Assembly (NCBI GenBank): GCA_015179025.1 | Contig: WHUX01000451.1 | Span: forward strand, 1 to 25,735 | Direction: 5' to 3' | Length of the DNA stretch: 25,735 nucleotides | Source of the DNA: Terfezia claveryi | Lineage: Eukaryota; Ascomycota; Pezizomycetes; Pezizales; Pezizaceae | In this document: piece after piece, positions 14,000-25,735 of the stretch | How positions within the stretch are numbered: position 1 is the stretch's first letter | Layout: every line of letters begins with the position of its first letter | The notes under the pieces: generated by a model | Database searches by the model: none | The model's input: only the letters and a program-made list of their open reading frames with translations | What the model was told of the DNA's origin: nothing | Translations under genes and position numbers: made by a program

Positions 14000-14503
14000 A
14001 TGGGAAACATCTGTGGTAAAGCTTCTGATCCCGACACACCTTCTGCAGGCCGACGGCTCGGCTCTGGCCCACGACCACGGGTGCCTCTAGTACATATGGC
14101 GGCGCACTAAACCAAAATCCCACCGCTCCCATTCCAACAGCACACAAGAAGTCGAGCTCGAAGCCGAAGGTGACAGCCCGGAGAACTGTAGGGGAATCGG
14201 TATCTAGTGTGGAGAAGATAGTGTGAGAGATGCACGGGAAGCTGCAGCAAGAGCAGCAGAGGTAGGTTACATTTCTGTAGAGTCTGGCTACTTCTGTGAT
14301 CTGGGTAACTTGTTCCAAGTTTCTAACTGGATTGTAATTTCACTTAGGCTCGTGAGCAAGCTGCTAAAGCAGCTGGCAAGGGCGCTCTGAGCTCGAAGCT
14401 GGACGTACAAAAGCGCCAGACGAGGAACCAGCAGATTCAAGAACTCTCCCAACAGAAGAAAATAGACAATAATGAAGCAATAGCTTGGATTAATAGAAGG
14501 TAG
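14000..14503 (+). CDS. Small predicted N-myristoylated protein, function unknown
   Basis: Exons 14000-14089, 14149-14261 and 14348-14503 give about 119 residues. An alternative acceptor at 14140 would need an extra frame change. The N-terminus MGNICGK has Gly2 for myristoylation and Cys5 for possible palmitoylation, so a membrane-anchored protein is likely. A basic, Ser-rich middle is followed by an Ala/Arg/Glu-rich helical C-terminus (DAREAAARAAE joined to AREQAAKAAGKG, then KLDVQKRQTRNQQIQEL) that looks like a coiled coil. I have an impression of similar short MGNxCGK proteins in other filamentous fungi but cannot name a function. One base is missing near 14214 (GAGAAGAT read as GAG-AAA-GAT). 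Introns have CTAA branch points (GCACTAAACC, TTTCTAACTG) and AG acceptors. The gene converges on PRP5, with 271 bases between stops. Confidence 0.6.
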
Positions 14504-14774
14504 CTGTTGGAAGTGAAATGCTTTTTGTATAATGAGCAAAGCTTTTGGAATTCTGATGCTGCTTTCATTGGAGCCGTTTTGGTGATTTTCTCCTATGGAC
14601 TACAGTCCCACATGTATATTTACGAAGGTACTCTAGAGAACTATGAGGTTTTCATCATCCAAGCATTTTTACAGTGCCATATAAGATATAGTTGAGAGAT
14701 CTTTAAGGACAATTCTTCTTGATATCTATAGTATAATCCAACGTTCTCCTAGCGAAACGTTCCGTCCTCCACAT

Positions 14775-18578
<3,804 letters not shown>

Positions 18579-19207
18579 TGGAGATGGTAGAGAGAACAGG
18601 ATATATTGTTGAGATTTCCGGTATTTGGCGCTGGAAATATTCCTCTGGTAAGTTAGGAAGAGGCGTTGTGGCGAATAATTACTTGTGAGATAGCTAAGAG
18701 TTGGCTTAGTCATCTGATTGCCAAGCCCGACCAAGATTCTTGCTACAAAAGAGTTCGTCCACCGCTTTGCGGCTCTTTTTCCTTTCCTCTTCATGTCTTA
18801 ACTAGGCACCCATTAGAGTCTCGGATCAAACGATTTCCTTCAGTGTTTGTTCAGAAGTCTACGGACTGCTCCAGCGTGCTCACGGTGTCCTTAGAGGAGA
18901 AAACACTTCCCATGAAACTTGCTCTTGCAAGCCAATGTTTTGGTTTCTGTAATGCGGGCACAGGTAGAAAGGGAAGTGTGAAATTTTGATGCCAAAGCGA
19001 TTTTATTAGCAATCCGTTTCACCCTCTTCGTCCGAGGGGCTTGTGCTAACCAGACTACCCTCTTCGTACATATTCAATTTCATAGGGATATCTGTTGAAG
19101 ATAGAGGTGTAGGGCACTAGTTGAAACCTCTGACACTCATATCACACCACCAATATGGCCAGCCCCATAAGACGCCGAATTTACTAGGCTAATCATTCGT
19201 GCCGAAC
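18579..19207. other. Region between PRP5 start and CMC4 stop
   Basis: About 630 bases holding the PRP5 promoter and the CMC4 3' UTR, both genes being on the minus strand. Open frames here are short and have no recognisable domain. Confidence 0.4.
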
Positions 19208-19711
19208 TCATCTTTGTTTTGTTTCTTTCAGCATCGCCCCACCCTCCTCTTTGCGTCGTTGAGAGATCTTCAGTTGCAAGAGTGACTCGGACGGGCAACA
19301 AACGCTCTTTGCATCTTTCCCTCTCCGCTTATAGAATTCCGCGCAGCATTCATATAGAGCGTTTATAAGGTGAGAGCATTTGCTTTCATTATATTGATTT
19401 TTTGAGAGACAGTCTACGCTGTCGATATCAGCACACCGCATTAACTTAAGCGAATCAGAAAGCATTTACTTGCCCTGAATTGCGCACTTTCATGATAATT
19501 CCCGTCAGCATTCATTTAGGTTTCACACAGCAGGCAGATCATACTCACTGCTCTAGGAAGACAAGGAGGATCCGCCTTTAATGCTTCCTCTAGGCTCTAT
19601 GCATATATGGCCAGTACTTAGTTTAGTGAAAACAAATTCGAGGGTTTTGGTTCAGGGTAATTGGAAGTGACTGCAATGCTTTCATGAATATGATTGGGAA
19701 TGCCATACCAT
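19208..19711 (-). CDS. CMC4: Mitochondrial twin CX9C protein CMC4
   Basis: Small intermembrane-space protein imported and oxidised by the Mia40 pathway; its exact role is poorly known. My model (minus strand) is exons 19709-19711, 19549-19596, 19474-19486 and 19208-19413, 270 nt or 89 residues. It gives MSLEEALKADPPC, then LPRACAIQDC, then LSKNQYNESKC and SHLINALYECC. This forms two exact CX9C pairs (C13/C23 and C34/C44), then a CC pair in SVCCP and a Lys-rich tail. The block ACAIQDC, the YxxxKC spacing and LYxCCxxFY match yeast Cmc4. The third intron (19414-19473) must use a GC donor (CAGG then GCAAGT) to keep the spacing. The first exon is only the ATG, split from the rest by a 112-nt intron, and is the least certain part. 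No frame break is seen. The gene shares a 514-bp divergent promoter with SMT3. Confidence 0.82.
19414..19473 (-). other. GC-AG intron in CMC4
   Basis: Donor GCAAGT at 19473, preceded by CAGG; acceptor CGTAG ending at 19414. This removal yields CAIQDC and an exact CX9C. The only nearby GT-AG choice (GTAAAT at 19469 with the CAG four bases before the TAG) keeps frame but inserts three residues into the motif. Confidence 0.75.
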
Positions 19712-20225
19712 TATGAATGATAGGATTTTGATGTATATATCTGCTGGTCTTTTCGAGTTGCTAGTTTTGAATCGTTTGCTAATGTAAAGAAGGAAGTATG
19801 CGGTTAGAGCTCGAGAGAACTGGGAAAACCTTTGTGGACTTCTTCGCTTTGAAAAATCAGTAAATCGTACGCTAACTTACAGTTTCGAGCTGCACCTGGA
19901 ATGTTGTGATACTGTCTATTTTAGAGCGGTCGATAGGCTTCGAATTCAGATTGAGGTCACTTGCTGCATTTTCGAATAATCTTGTTAATCTCGCGCTTTC
20001 GATGGCTATTACATAAGGACCGGATCATCTTAAGCTGTTGACTAAACGCCAAGCTTTGAGGTCCTCGCGTGAAGTTTGGGTGTCACGTTAAGCTAGCCTC
20101 CAGGCAAACTTCACCTTCGTTCCCTCTCCTTCACCTCAACCCAGACGTACAAACTTCCCCACCTCCTTACAATAGTATCAACACCCACCTCAACTTTGTG
20201 CTCGATCTCTCCTTCGAATCTCAAC
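19712..20225. promoter_or_regulatory. Divergent CMC4/SMT3 promoter
   Basis: 514 bases between two divergently transcribed starts, with no coding potential. The last 120 bases before SMT3 are pyrimidine-rich, as in leaders and start regions of well-expressed fungal genes. No specific factor site is claimed. Confidence 0.6.
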
Positions 20226-20611
20226 ATGTCGGATAATGAATCTAGCTCACAACCACCCAAACCTGAAGACCAGCCCGAACATCTCAACATTAAGGTCACA
20301 GACGGTAATAATGAGGTCTTTTTCAAGATCAAGCGAACTACGCAACTCAAGAAGTTGATGGATGCATTTTGTGAAAGAAGTGGCAAGACGCAATCAAGTG
20401 TACGATTTCTGTATGATGGGTCAAGAGTGATGGGTACAGACAGCCCTGTAAATGTAAGCTTTTCATCTGTGTTTGGCACCTCTTGCATGCAAACTCTCTT
20501 CCTGTCTTGTGCCACAACATATACTAATGATACCAACCTTTATAGTTGGAGATGCAGGATGGTGATACTCTTGAGGTTCACCAGGAGCAAATCGGTGGCT
20601 ACAGTTCCTAA
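20226..20611 (+). CDS. SMT3: SUMO precursor (SMT3)
   Basis: Ubiquitin-like modifier attached to lysines of nuclear and other proteins through an E1/E2 (Ubc9) cascade. Exons 20226-20453 and 20546-20611 give 97 residues, the usual length. A polar N-terminal tail (SDNESSSQPPKPEDQPEH) is followed by the beta-grasp fold: LNIKVTDGNNEVFFKIKRTT, LKKLMDAFCERSGK, SVRFLYDGSRV, LEMQDGDTLEVHQEQ and the processing site IGG. Three residues (YSS) after the double Gly would be cut off by a Ulp-type protease. The start context TCAACATGTC is close to the fungal ideal. The single 92-nt intron lies just before LEMQDGD. The frame is intact throughout. Confidence 0.96.
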
Positions 20612-21358
20612 GATCTCAACTCTCGATCCACATCTTCTTTAACCAGCACTGTTGTTATCTGGCTTTTTTTGCAGCTATCCAAATAATACGACAAGCCTCT
20701 CCCTCAACACCGTGTCAGTCACGTAACACTATTACCTCGAGTTTCGGCATTGATGCTTCATACCTCCTATATGACACTCGTCCAGGCTCGAACTTTGGGT
20801 GGTTAGCACTTCTGATGGGCATAATTTGGTAGCTAGCGCAGTTTCAGAGGGGTAATGGGAAATATAGCAATGTATCTTTCACAATCTCAATTGTTCCAGT
20901 TTCTATTATGATTTGTAAGTGTTGAGGTAGCCTGGTTTGTTGAGGTTATATCTGAATTGTTGTGTTGTACAATCGCTTTCTAGATCAACAGATTTTAGTC
21001 TGCAGATCCAGAATACAAGTACTCCTTTCGACTGAGCTACGTTTACTTCAATTCATCTGGTGGCTTTTTTTCTCGGTTTCTTGTTGGTGCTCTAACTGTT
21101 TTCGTGCCCAGACCGAACCACATGGTGGTACCGGTAGTCTGGTCGGTGGATTGCTCGTGTTGCATTTGGAACCTGCTTATTCAGCGGCTTGGTGTACTAC
21201 AAATTACATAGAGGGCAGCTTCCCAAAGCTTACTAAGGCAATGCCTGCCAAACCTCTTCCAGCTAAAAATAAATCCTTGACATTTTGACATAACTGAGAG
21301 AAGTAGGACTCCAAAAAGAAAACTTTGGTATCCACTATGTCTCTCCAGGCAGCTGCGC
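20612..21358. other. SMT3 3' region and DPP3 promoter
   Basis: About 750 bases between two genes on the plus strand. The short frames present have no family signature. An upstream ATG at 21336 precedes the chosen DPP3 start and would open a short upstream ORF if the GT donor at 21365 is used. Confidence 0.45.
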
Positions 21359-23851
21359 ATGCAAGTTCTTTTCACTTTTCTCCATATGTTTTTCCGGATA
21401 AGAGTTATGTATACTAACGTGGCGTATTATAGTACCTTGCGGACTCATCGCCTGCTATATGCCGCCTTGAGATCGAGCCTCATTTCTCCAATCTGAAGCC
21501 CAAAGAGAAGCTATACGCTCATTACATTTCCAAAGCCGCATTCTTTGGCACCCGAGTAACAATGAGACAAATCTCTCCAGAGAGTGAGACTATATTTGAT
21601 CTTATTATGAGTCAATACAAGGCAGTAGGTGGAGACTGGAAGAAGCTTGGTGCGGAGACGGGAGTTAGTGAAGAAGCAGTGCAGCTATGGCTGGAGTATG
21701 CCGCTTGTCTCTTGGGAAATTCGGGAAACTATAAGGTAAGTGATATTTGCCCATGAGGCTGTAAATGTAGGATAGGGTAGTAAGGGTTAAGGCTTACTCT
21801 GAGACGAACAGAGCTTTGGGGATTTGAAATTTATACCTAGAATCTCGAAGGAAGATTTGGAAACGCTTGCGTCATACACAGAAGAGACAAAGGCTCTTTA
21901 TAATGCTATTGAAGAGCCACTGTACTCTATAGTCCCAGATGAACAAAACTTACTCGGCTTTCCGGATGCAGGTCACATGAGCACCTACTATCCAGATTCT
22001 CCCAGTATTACCAAACCAGAAATTGAGGCTATACAGGCCTTTATGATAGAGAAGAACCTGCTTCCAGAAAATACCCGTCTGAAGAAGATTGACAATAATG
22101 TGACTATCGAGTACCAACTTTTGAAGGCTTCTGCCTCAACATGTCCACAGTCTGCGGACGAAATTACGGAATATACTTTGCCCGAGGGCAAGACCCTTGA
22201 AGGAAGAAAACTGAAGATTGTATATGGTGATTATAGCAAGGAAATGAGAGCTATATCCGATAATCTAGACAGGGCAGTGGAATACGCAGCAAATGATACC
22301 CAACGTAACATGCTTGAGGAATACAGGCGCTCCTTCTGTGTGGGCAGTTTGGAAGCCCATAAAGAAAGCCAAAAATACTGGGTCAAAGATATTGGCCCAA
22401 AGGTTGAGGTTAACTTGGGTTTTATCGAGACTTACAGAGATCCTGCTGGGGTAAGAGGTGAATGGGAAGGTTTTGTGGCAATGGTGAATGAAGAGAGAAC
22501 AAAGGCATTTGGGGAGTTGGTCAAGAAGGCAGAAGTGTTTATCCCAAGGCTTCCATGGGGCAACGATTTCGAGAAAGATAAATTCCTGAAGCCTGATTTT
22601 ACAAGTCTTGAAGGTAAATGAAATAACCTGCTTTGAGTTATTGAGTGCTAAAAATACCATAGTTTTGACTTTTGCTGGCAGTGGGATTCCGCGGGTATAA
22701 ATATTCCTAACGTAAGTTCCAGCAAAATATTTAGAATTTTTTTTTTGATACTTATTGGCTGGTTCTAGTACGATGACATACGGCAAACGATTGGATTCAA
22801 GAACGTTTCCCTCGGAAATGTTCTCTCAGCTAAAGCTCCAAACGAGAAGATTACGTTCATTCAAGAAAAGGATCTCGCACTTTATGAAAAACTTCGAGGC
22901 CCAGCCTTTGAGGTTCAAGTAGGACTACATGAGCTTCTCGGACATGGTACTGGAAAACTTTTAAGCGAGCTCACCCCTGGGAATTACAATTTCGATATCA
23001 GCAACCCACCAATAAATCCATTGACAAAGGAGAAGGTCACCACATGGTACAAGCCAGGTCAGACTTGGGGTAGTGTGTTTGGTGGCGTGGCCGCAAGCTA
23101 TGAAGAGTGTAGGCATCTGTCCTCGTATTTAATTTAAGGTTACTAATTTTGCTCTAGGCAGAGCGGAATGTGTCGCAATGTACCTTGGAGGAGACGCAGA
23201 TATTCTTGAGATCTTTGGGTTCGGGGAACACAGTCATATCAAAGGGGAAGATGGTGCGTATGCTTTATATTCTCTTGTGAGACAGCTCTGACGTTACCCC
23301 AGTCTTATATATCGAATACCTGTCTATGGCGAGAGCGGGTCTCCTTGCGCTTGAACAATGGGATCCTAAATCAAAGGCATGTTCATCGATCTACTTTCCA
23401 ACCATACCAACCAGCCTAACCTCCTAAACCACAGAAATGGGGTCAAGCACATATGCAAGCTCGTTTCTCGATCTTGAAATGCTTCCTAGAAGTTGGTGAC
23501 GGGTTTGTCAAGCTGACATCCACCAAACCCGACCATGATGATCTCGCCATTGATCTTGACCGGAACAAGATTGAGTCTTATGGGAAACCTGCAGTTGGAC
23601 TATACCTACAGAAGCTGAGCATCTACAAGTCCATTGCAGATGTCGACGCAGGAACAAAGTTGTACGCTGAGATGACTGCGGTGGGGGAGGAAATGGCGGC
23701 ATATAGAGATATTGTTTTGAGGAAGAAACAGCCTAGGAAACAGTTTGTGGAAGCAAATACGTTCTTGAAGGAGGATGGAGGGGTGGAGTTGAAGCAGTAT
23801 GATGCAACATGTGAAGGCTTGATTCAGAGTTATGTGGAGAGGGAGATTTAG
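21359..23851 (+). CDS. DPP3: Dipeptidyl peptidase III (M49 zinc metallopeptidase)
   Basis: Cytosolic zinc exopeptidase that removes dipeptides from the N-terminus of short peptides. Exons: 21359-21364, 21433-21735, 21812-22613, 22663-22711, 22769-23108, 23158-23253, 23303-23376 and 23435-23851; about 695 residues, normal for fungi. The zinc site is HELLGH (about 441-446) and EECRAE (499-504, split by an intron). Other family blocks are GNYKSFGD, VNLGFIETYRDPAGVRGEW, LTFAGSGIPAGINIPNYDD and KWGQAHMQARF. One base is missing near 22690, in GIPAG. The seventh intron (23377-23434) needs a GC donor (AAG then GCATGT). Two starts are possible: ATG at 21359 with a weak GT donor, giving MQYLADSSP, or ATG at 21336 with a GC donor at 21361, giving MSLQAAAHYLAD. 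I chose the first because Gln before Tyr matches the human protein. Confidence 0.94.
23377..23434 (+). other. GC-AG intron in DPP3
   Basis: AAG then GCATGT at the donor, CCACAG at the acceptor, with CCTAAACC as a likely branch point. Only this removal joins DPKSK to KWGQAHMQARF in frame. The nearby GT (23381) would give an immediate TAA. Confidence 0.8.
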
Positions 23852-24775
23852 ATTGGGAGATTTGTAGTACCTGCCTTAAAGGAATCTGGTACTTGAACAG
23901 GCTAGTCTCTGATTAGACCCTCAACGAGGAGAAGGAATCAATAAATTTGAGAGCTTAGAAGTTCTCAGCTGCATAAAATAACTACCTCGCTAAGCGCTCG
24001 ATAATCATCCATGAGAAATTTACGGTCTGCTTTCGTCTAAGTTTGGTTGTACGATCCGCAGTGTGGCCTTAAGATAATTGTATTCAGGTTGGTTGTGGCC
24101 AGTGCATCGAGAGCTTTCTATCAATGTTGGTGGAGAACCCTGTTGAGGCAGAGGACAGGCAACAACAGCAGTCACCCTATCAAAATAGAACCAGCGGGTT
24201 CATGAAACGTTATATTATCGCTCTCCCATCAGGCTTTAGCAACCTATCGTGCATGAAACCTCGTTGCAGTGCTTAGCAAAGAATCCCAAGGTATCATCTC
24301 TGATTTGGGTAAGGCAATCATGTTTTTCCAATATCTCTTAACATGTGCCTCAATCCTACGTGTGCTTACCGGCGCCATAACAAAAGCAATATACATACAA
24401 CCTCGTGTCCTGGATCAGGAGCCGCACAGTTGCACAGTTTTTTTTTTTTTTTTTTTTTTTTTTTCATTGCAAAAATCCGGGTCTGTACCGAGAAGCATGA
24501 GCCCTGTTGTATTCCGGATAACTGAGTTCGTTTTGGGGGCTGAAGTAGTAATATGGAGTACATCAAACGATACATCAATCTGTACTCTGGGCATTGTTAA
24601 ACTGATCTGATGTAAAGGTTCTCTTGATACCACGAGAACAGGTCAGTTCTAGTAAGAATGCAATCAAAGAAAAATTTTTTCTTTTTTTTTGGGGGTGGGG
24701 GTGGTTTATACCTTGGTTACCTTTCTAAGCTATGAGGGATTTAGCAACTTAGATTCTTGTCAATATTCTTGTTAA
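23852..24775. other. DPP3 3' region and low-complexity sequence
   Basis: No gene is seen. It contains a run of 27 T at 24438-24464 and a T-rich/G-rich tract near 24673-24702. Apparent frames across the T-run are phenylalanine or lysine strings of no meaning. Confidence 0.5.
24438..24464. repeat. Homopolymer run of 27 T
   Basis: An uninterrupted T-run in noncoding sequence. It might be the tail of a retroposed sequence on the minus strand, but no target-site duplication or body is recognisable. Confidence 0.9.
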
Positions 24776-24789
24776 GTTACCATGGCAAC
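24776..24789. promoter_or_regulatory. X-box (RFX-type) palindrome, copy 1
   Basis: GTTACCATGGCAAC fits the RFX family X-box consensus GTNRCC-(0-3 bases)-RGYAAC in full. In fungi, RFX proteins (Crt1/Rfx1 type) repress DNA-damage-inducible genes. Binding is an inference from the motif alone. Confidence 0.55.
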
Positions 24790-24804
24790 CCGACAACTTC
24801 CGAT

Positions 24805-24818
24805 GTTACCATAGCAAC
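24805..24818. promoter_or_regulatory. X-box (RFX-type) palindrome, copy 2
   Basis: GTTACCATAGCAAC also fits the X-box consensus. It starts 29 bases after copy 1, in the same orientation, and ends 33 bases before the ATG of a short ORF. A weaker variant (GTAACGATAGCAA) lies at 25127-25139. Confidence 0.55.
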
Positions 24819-24851
24819 CATTTGTTAGTAAATAAAAATAGCCGCACACTT

Positions 24852-25070
24852 ATGGTTATGTACCATCAATACCTACCCCTTTTGCGCTCGCTCTCTACCT
24901 TTGAATATTTCTCAGAACACATCCAAAGTCTCACTATAGATCCTCAGGATCAAGCTCCTCTTCAAACTCCAGAGTGCGTGTTATCTCATAGCGTAAATCA
25001 AACACAAATTACCGACTATTTTGAGCGCTATCCCAAGCTGCTGCCGCTGTACGTTGTTGGCGGCACTTAA
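24852..25070 (+). CDS. Short ORF with a PIP-box, function unknown
   Basis: 72 codons from ATG at 24852. The only recognisable motif is QTQITDYF (residues 50-57), which fits the PCNA-interacting consensus Qxx(I/L/M)xx(F/Y)(F/Y). Thr-Asp at positions five and six is as in PIP degrons; Arg59 and Lys62 follow, but the +4 position is Pro. It lies just after two X-box palindromes. The surrounding AT-rich, repeat-bearing sequence means it may instead be a remnant of a mobile element or a chance frame. No family is recognised. Confidence 0.3.
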   Translation: MVMYHQYLPLLRSLSTFEYFSEHIQSLTIDPQDQAPLQTPECVLSHSVNQTQITDYFERYPKLLPLYVVGGT

Positions 25071-25083
25071 CATTTAACAATCA

Positions 25084-25175
25084 GAGCTTGCTAAACCTCT
25101 TTTAACTTTTAGGCTATTTCTGCTTAGTAACGATAGCAATAACATTAACAAGAAAAAGCTTGCTAAATCCCTCTA
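25084..25175. repeat. Imperfect direct repeat
   Basis: AGCTTGCTAAACCTCT at about 25085-25100 recurs with small changes as AGCTTGCTAAATCCCTCT at 25158-25175. The role is unknown; it could be a subterminal repeat of a degraded element. Confidence 0.5.
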
Positions 25176-25296
25176 GTAACTAAGTAACTGTATATGCCTG
25201 ATGTTAAATATGTAATGGGTAGCATACCAGACTAATTTATTATAAACGTTTGGCTTTTTTTTTCTTTTCTTTTTGCATTAACTAAACTGGAAAATG

Positions 25297-25318
25297 AAAA
25301 AAAAAAAAAAAAAAAAAA
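25297..25318. repeat. Homopolymer run of 22 A
   Basis: A pure A-run, preceded about 30-45 bases earlier by T-rich sequence (25252-25274) that could pair with it. Confidence 0.9.
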
Positions 25319-25330
25319 TCAAGTTAAACT

Positions 25331-25407
25331 TACCTACAATACCCCGGCGAAAGTATTTGCGACTCCCCCTTGCAAAAATATATACTTTCGCCAGGGTACT
25401 GTATGTA
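25331..25407. repeat. Inverted repeat (26-bp arms), MITE-like hairpin
   Basis: Arms 25331-25356 and 25382-25407 match as an inverted repeat at 23 of 26 positions, with the core GGCGAAAGTAT identical in both. The loop is 25 bases, and its edges (TTGC and GCAA) extend the stem. Two of the three arm differences are C/T-type. This could be a palindromic mobile-element end, a very short foldback element, or two nested terminal repeats. Confidence 0.75.
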
Positions 25408-25735
25408 GCTGTCTTTTTTGCATACATCTCTCCAGGAAACCCCGTTCAGAACATTGCAAAGTCTGGCAGAGGATGGATATATGGTCATCGACCGCCAAAA
25501 TCAATGATCTGCGTGCTGAAGCCTGCAGCCTAATCGATGAACATGACTCTTTAGCGTCATTAAGTGGTTGGATAATTTCTGTCGTTTACTTTGAACCTAT
25601 AAAATGGCTAATTTAATTACAAACTATCCAGACTCACAAGATTTAATCGTCTTCTCTCCTCCAAAGAGAGATAGCCATGGTGGCAGGAAATATTTATAGG
25701 AGCACTAAAGCAGAGTGGCTATTGAATTAGAAATA
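25408..25735. other. AT-rich right edge, no gene seen
   Basis: About 330 bases with no family signature. The short frame that crosses the hairpin into this part is not supported. Confidence 0.4.

Noticed and set aside
24269..24633. Frames with long Phe or Lys runs
   Set aside because: They arise only from translating the 27-T run and lack any conserved part.

Overview
The window reads as nuclear DNA of a filamentous ascomycete (Pezizomycotina). Genes carry many short introns, mostly 49-100 nt, with GT-AG ends and CTAAC/CTGAC-type branch points. Starts have fungal contexts such as CAACATG and CCAAGATG. The products are eukaryotic housekeeping proteins with fungal features. The species cannot be fixed from sequence alone. 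I see no rRNA, tRNA, CRISPR array or bacterial operon.

Layout, left to right: the branched-chain 2-oxoacid dehydrogenase E2 subunit (+, 503-2077); gluconokinase (-, 2561-3250), convergent with E2; a 2.6 kb stretch with no supported gene; retromer subunit VPS26 (+, 5837-7319); a 3 kb gene-poor stretch; a ten-finger C2H2 regulator of the Zap1/ZafA zinc-response type (-, 10391-12931); a small predicted N-myristoylated protein (+, 14000-14503), convergent with the DEAD-box splicing ATPase PRP5 (-, 14775-18578); the mitochondrial twin-CX9C protein CMC4 (-, 19208-19711), divergent from SUMO/SMT3 (+, 20226-20611); dipeptidyl peptidase III (+, 21359-23851); and an AT-rich right end with homopolymers, repeats, a hairpin and two X-box palindromes.

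The genes do not form a pathway or a biosynthetic cluster. They cover mitochondrial metabolism (E2, CMC4), sugar-acid phosphorylation, endosomal sorting, zinc homeostasis, splicing, SUMO modification and peptide turnover, so this looks like an ordinary core chromosomal region. No complete new system is evident. The points worth a second look are: single-base frame breaks in seven of the nine main genes, probably consensus errors but densest in the first 3.3 kb; two GC-AG introns that are needed to keep conserved motifs; a CMC4 gene built from 3-nt and 13-nt exons; an in-frame amber codon in VPS26; a 17-cysteine domain in the zinc-type regulator; and, at the right end, a pair of near-perfect RFX/X-box palindromes directly upstream of a short ORF that carries a PCNA-interacting (PIP) motif.
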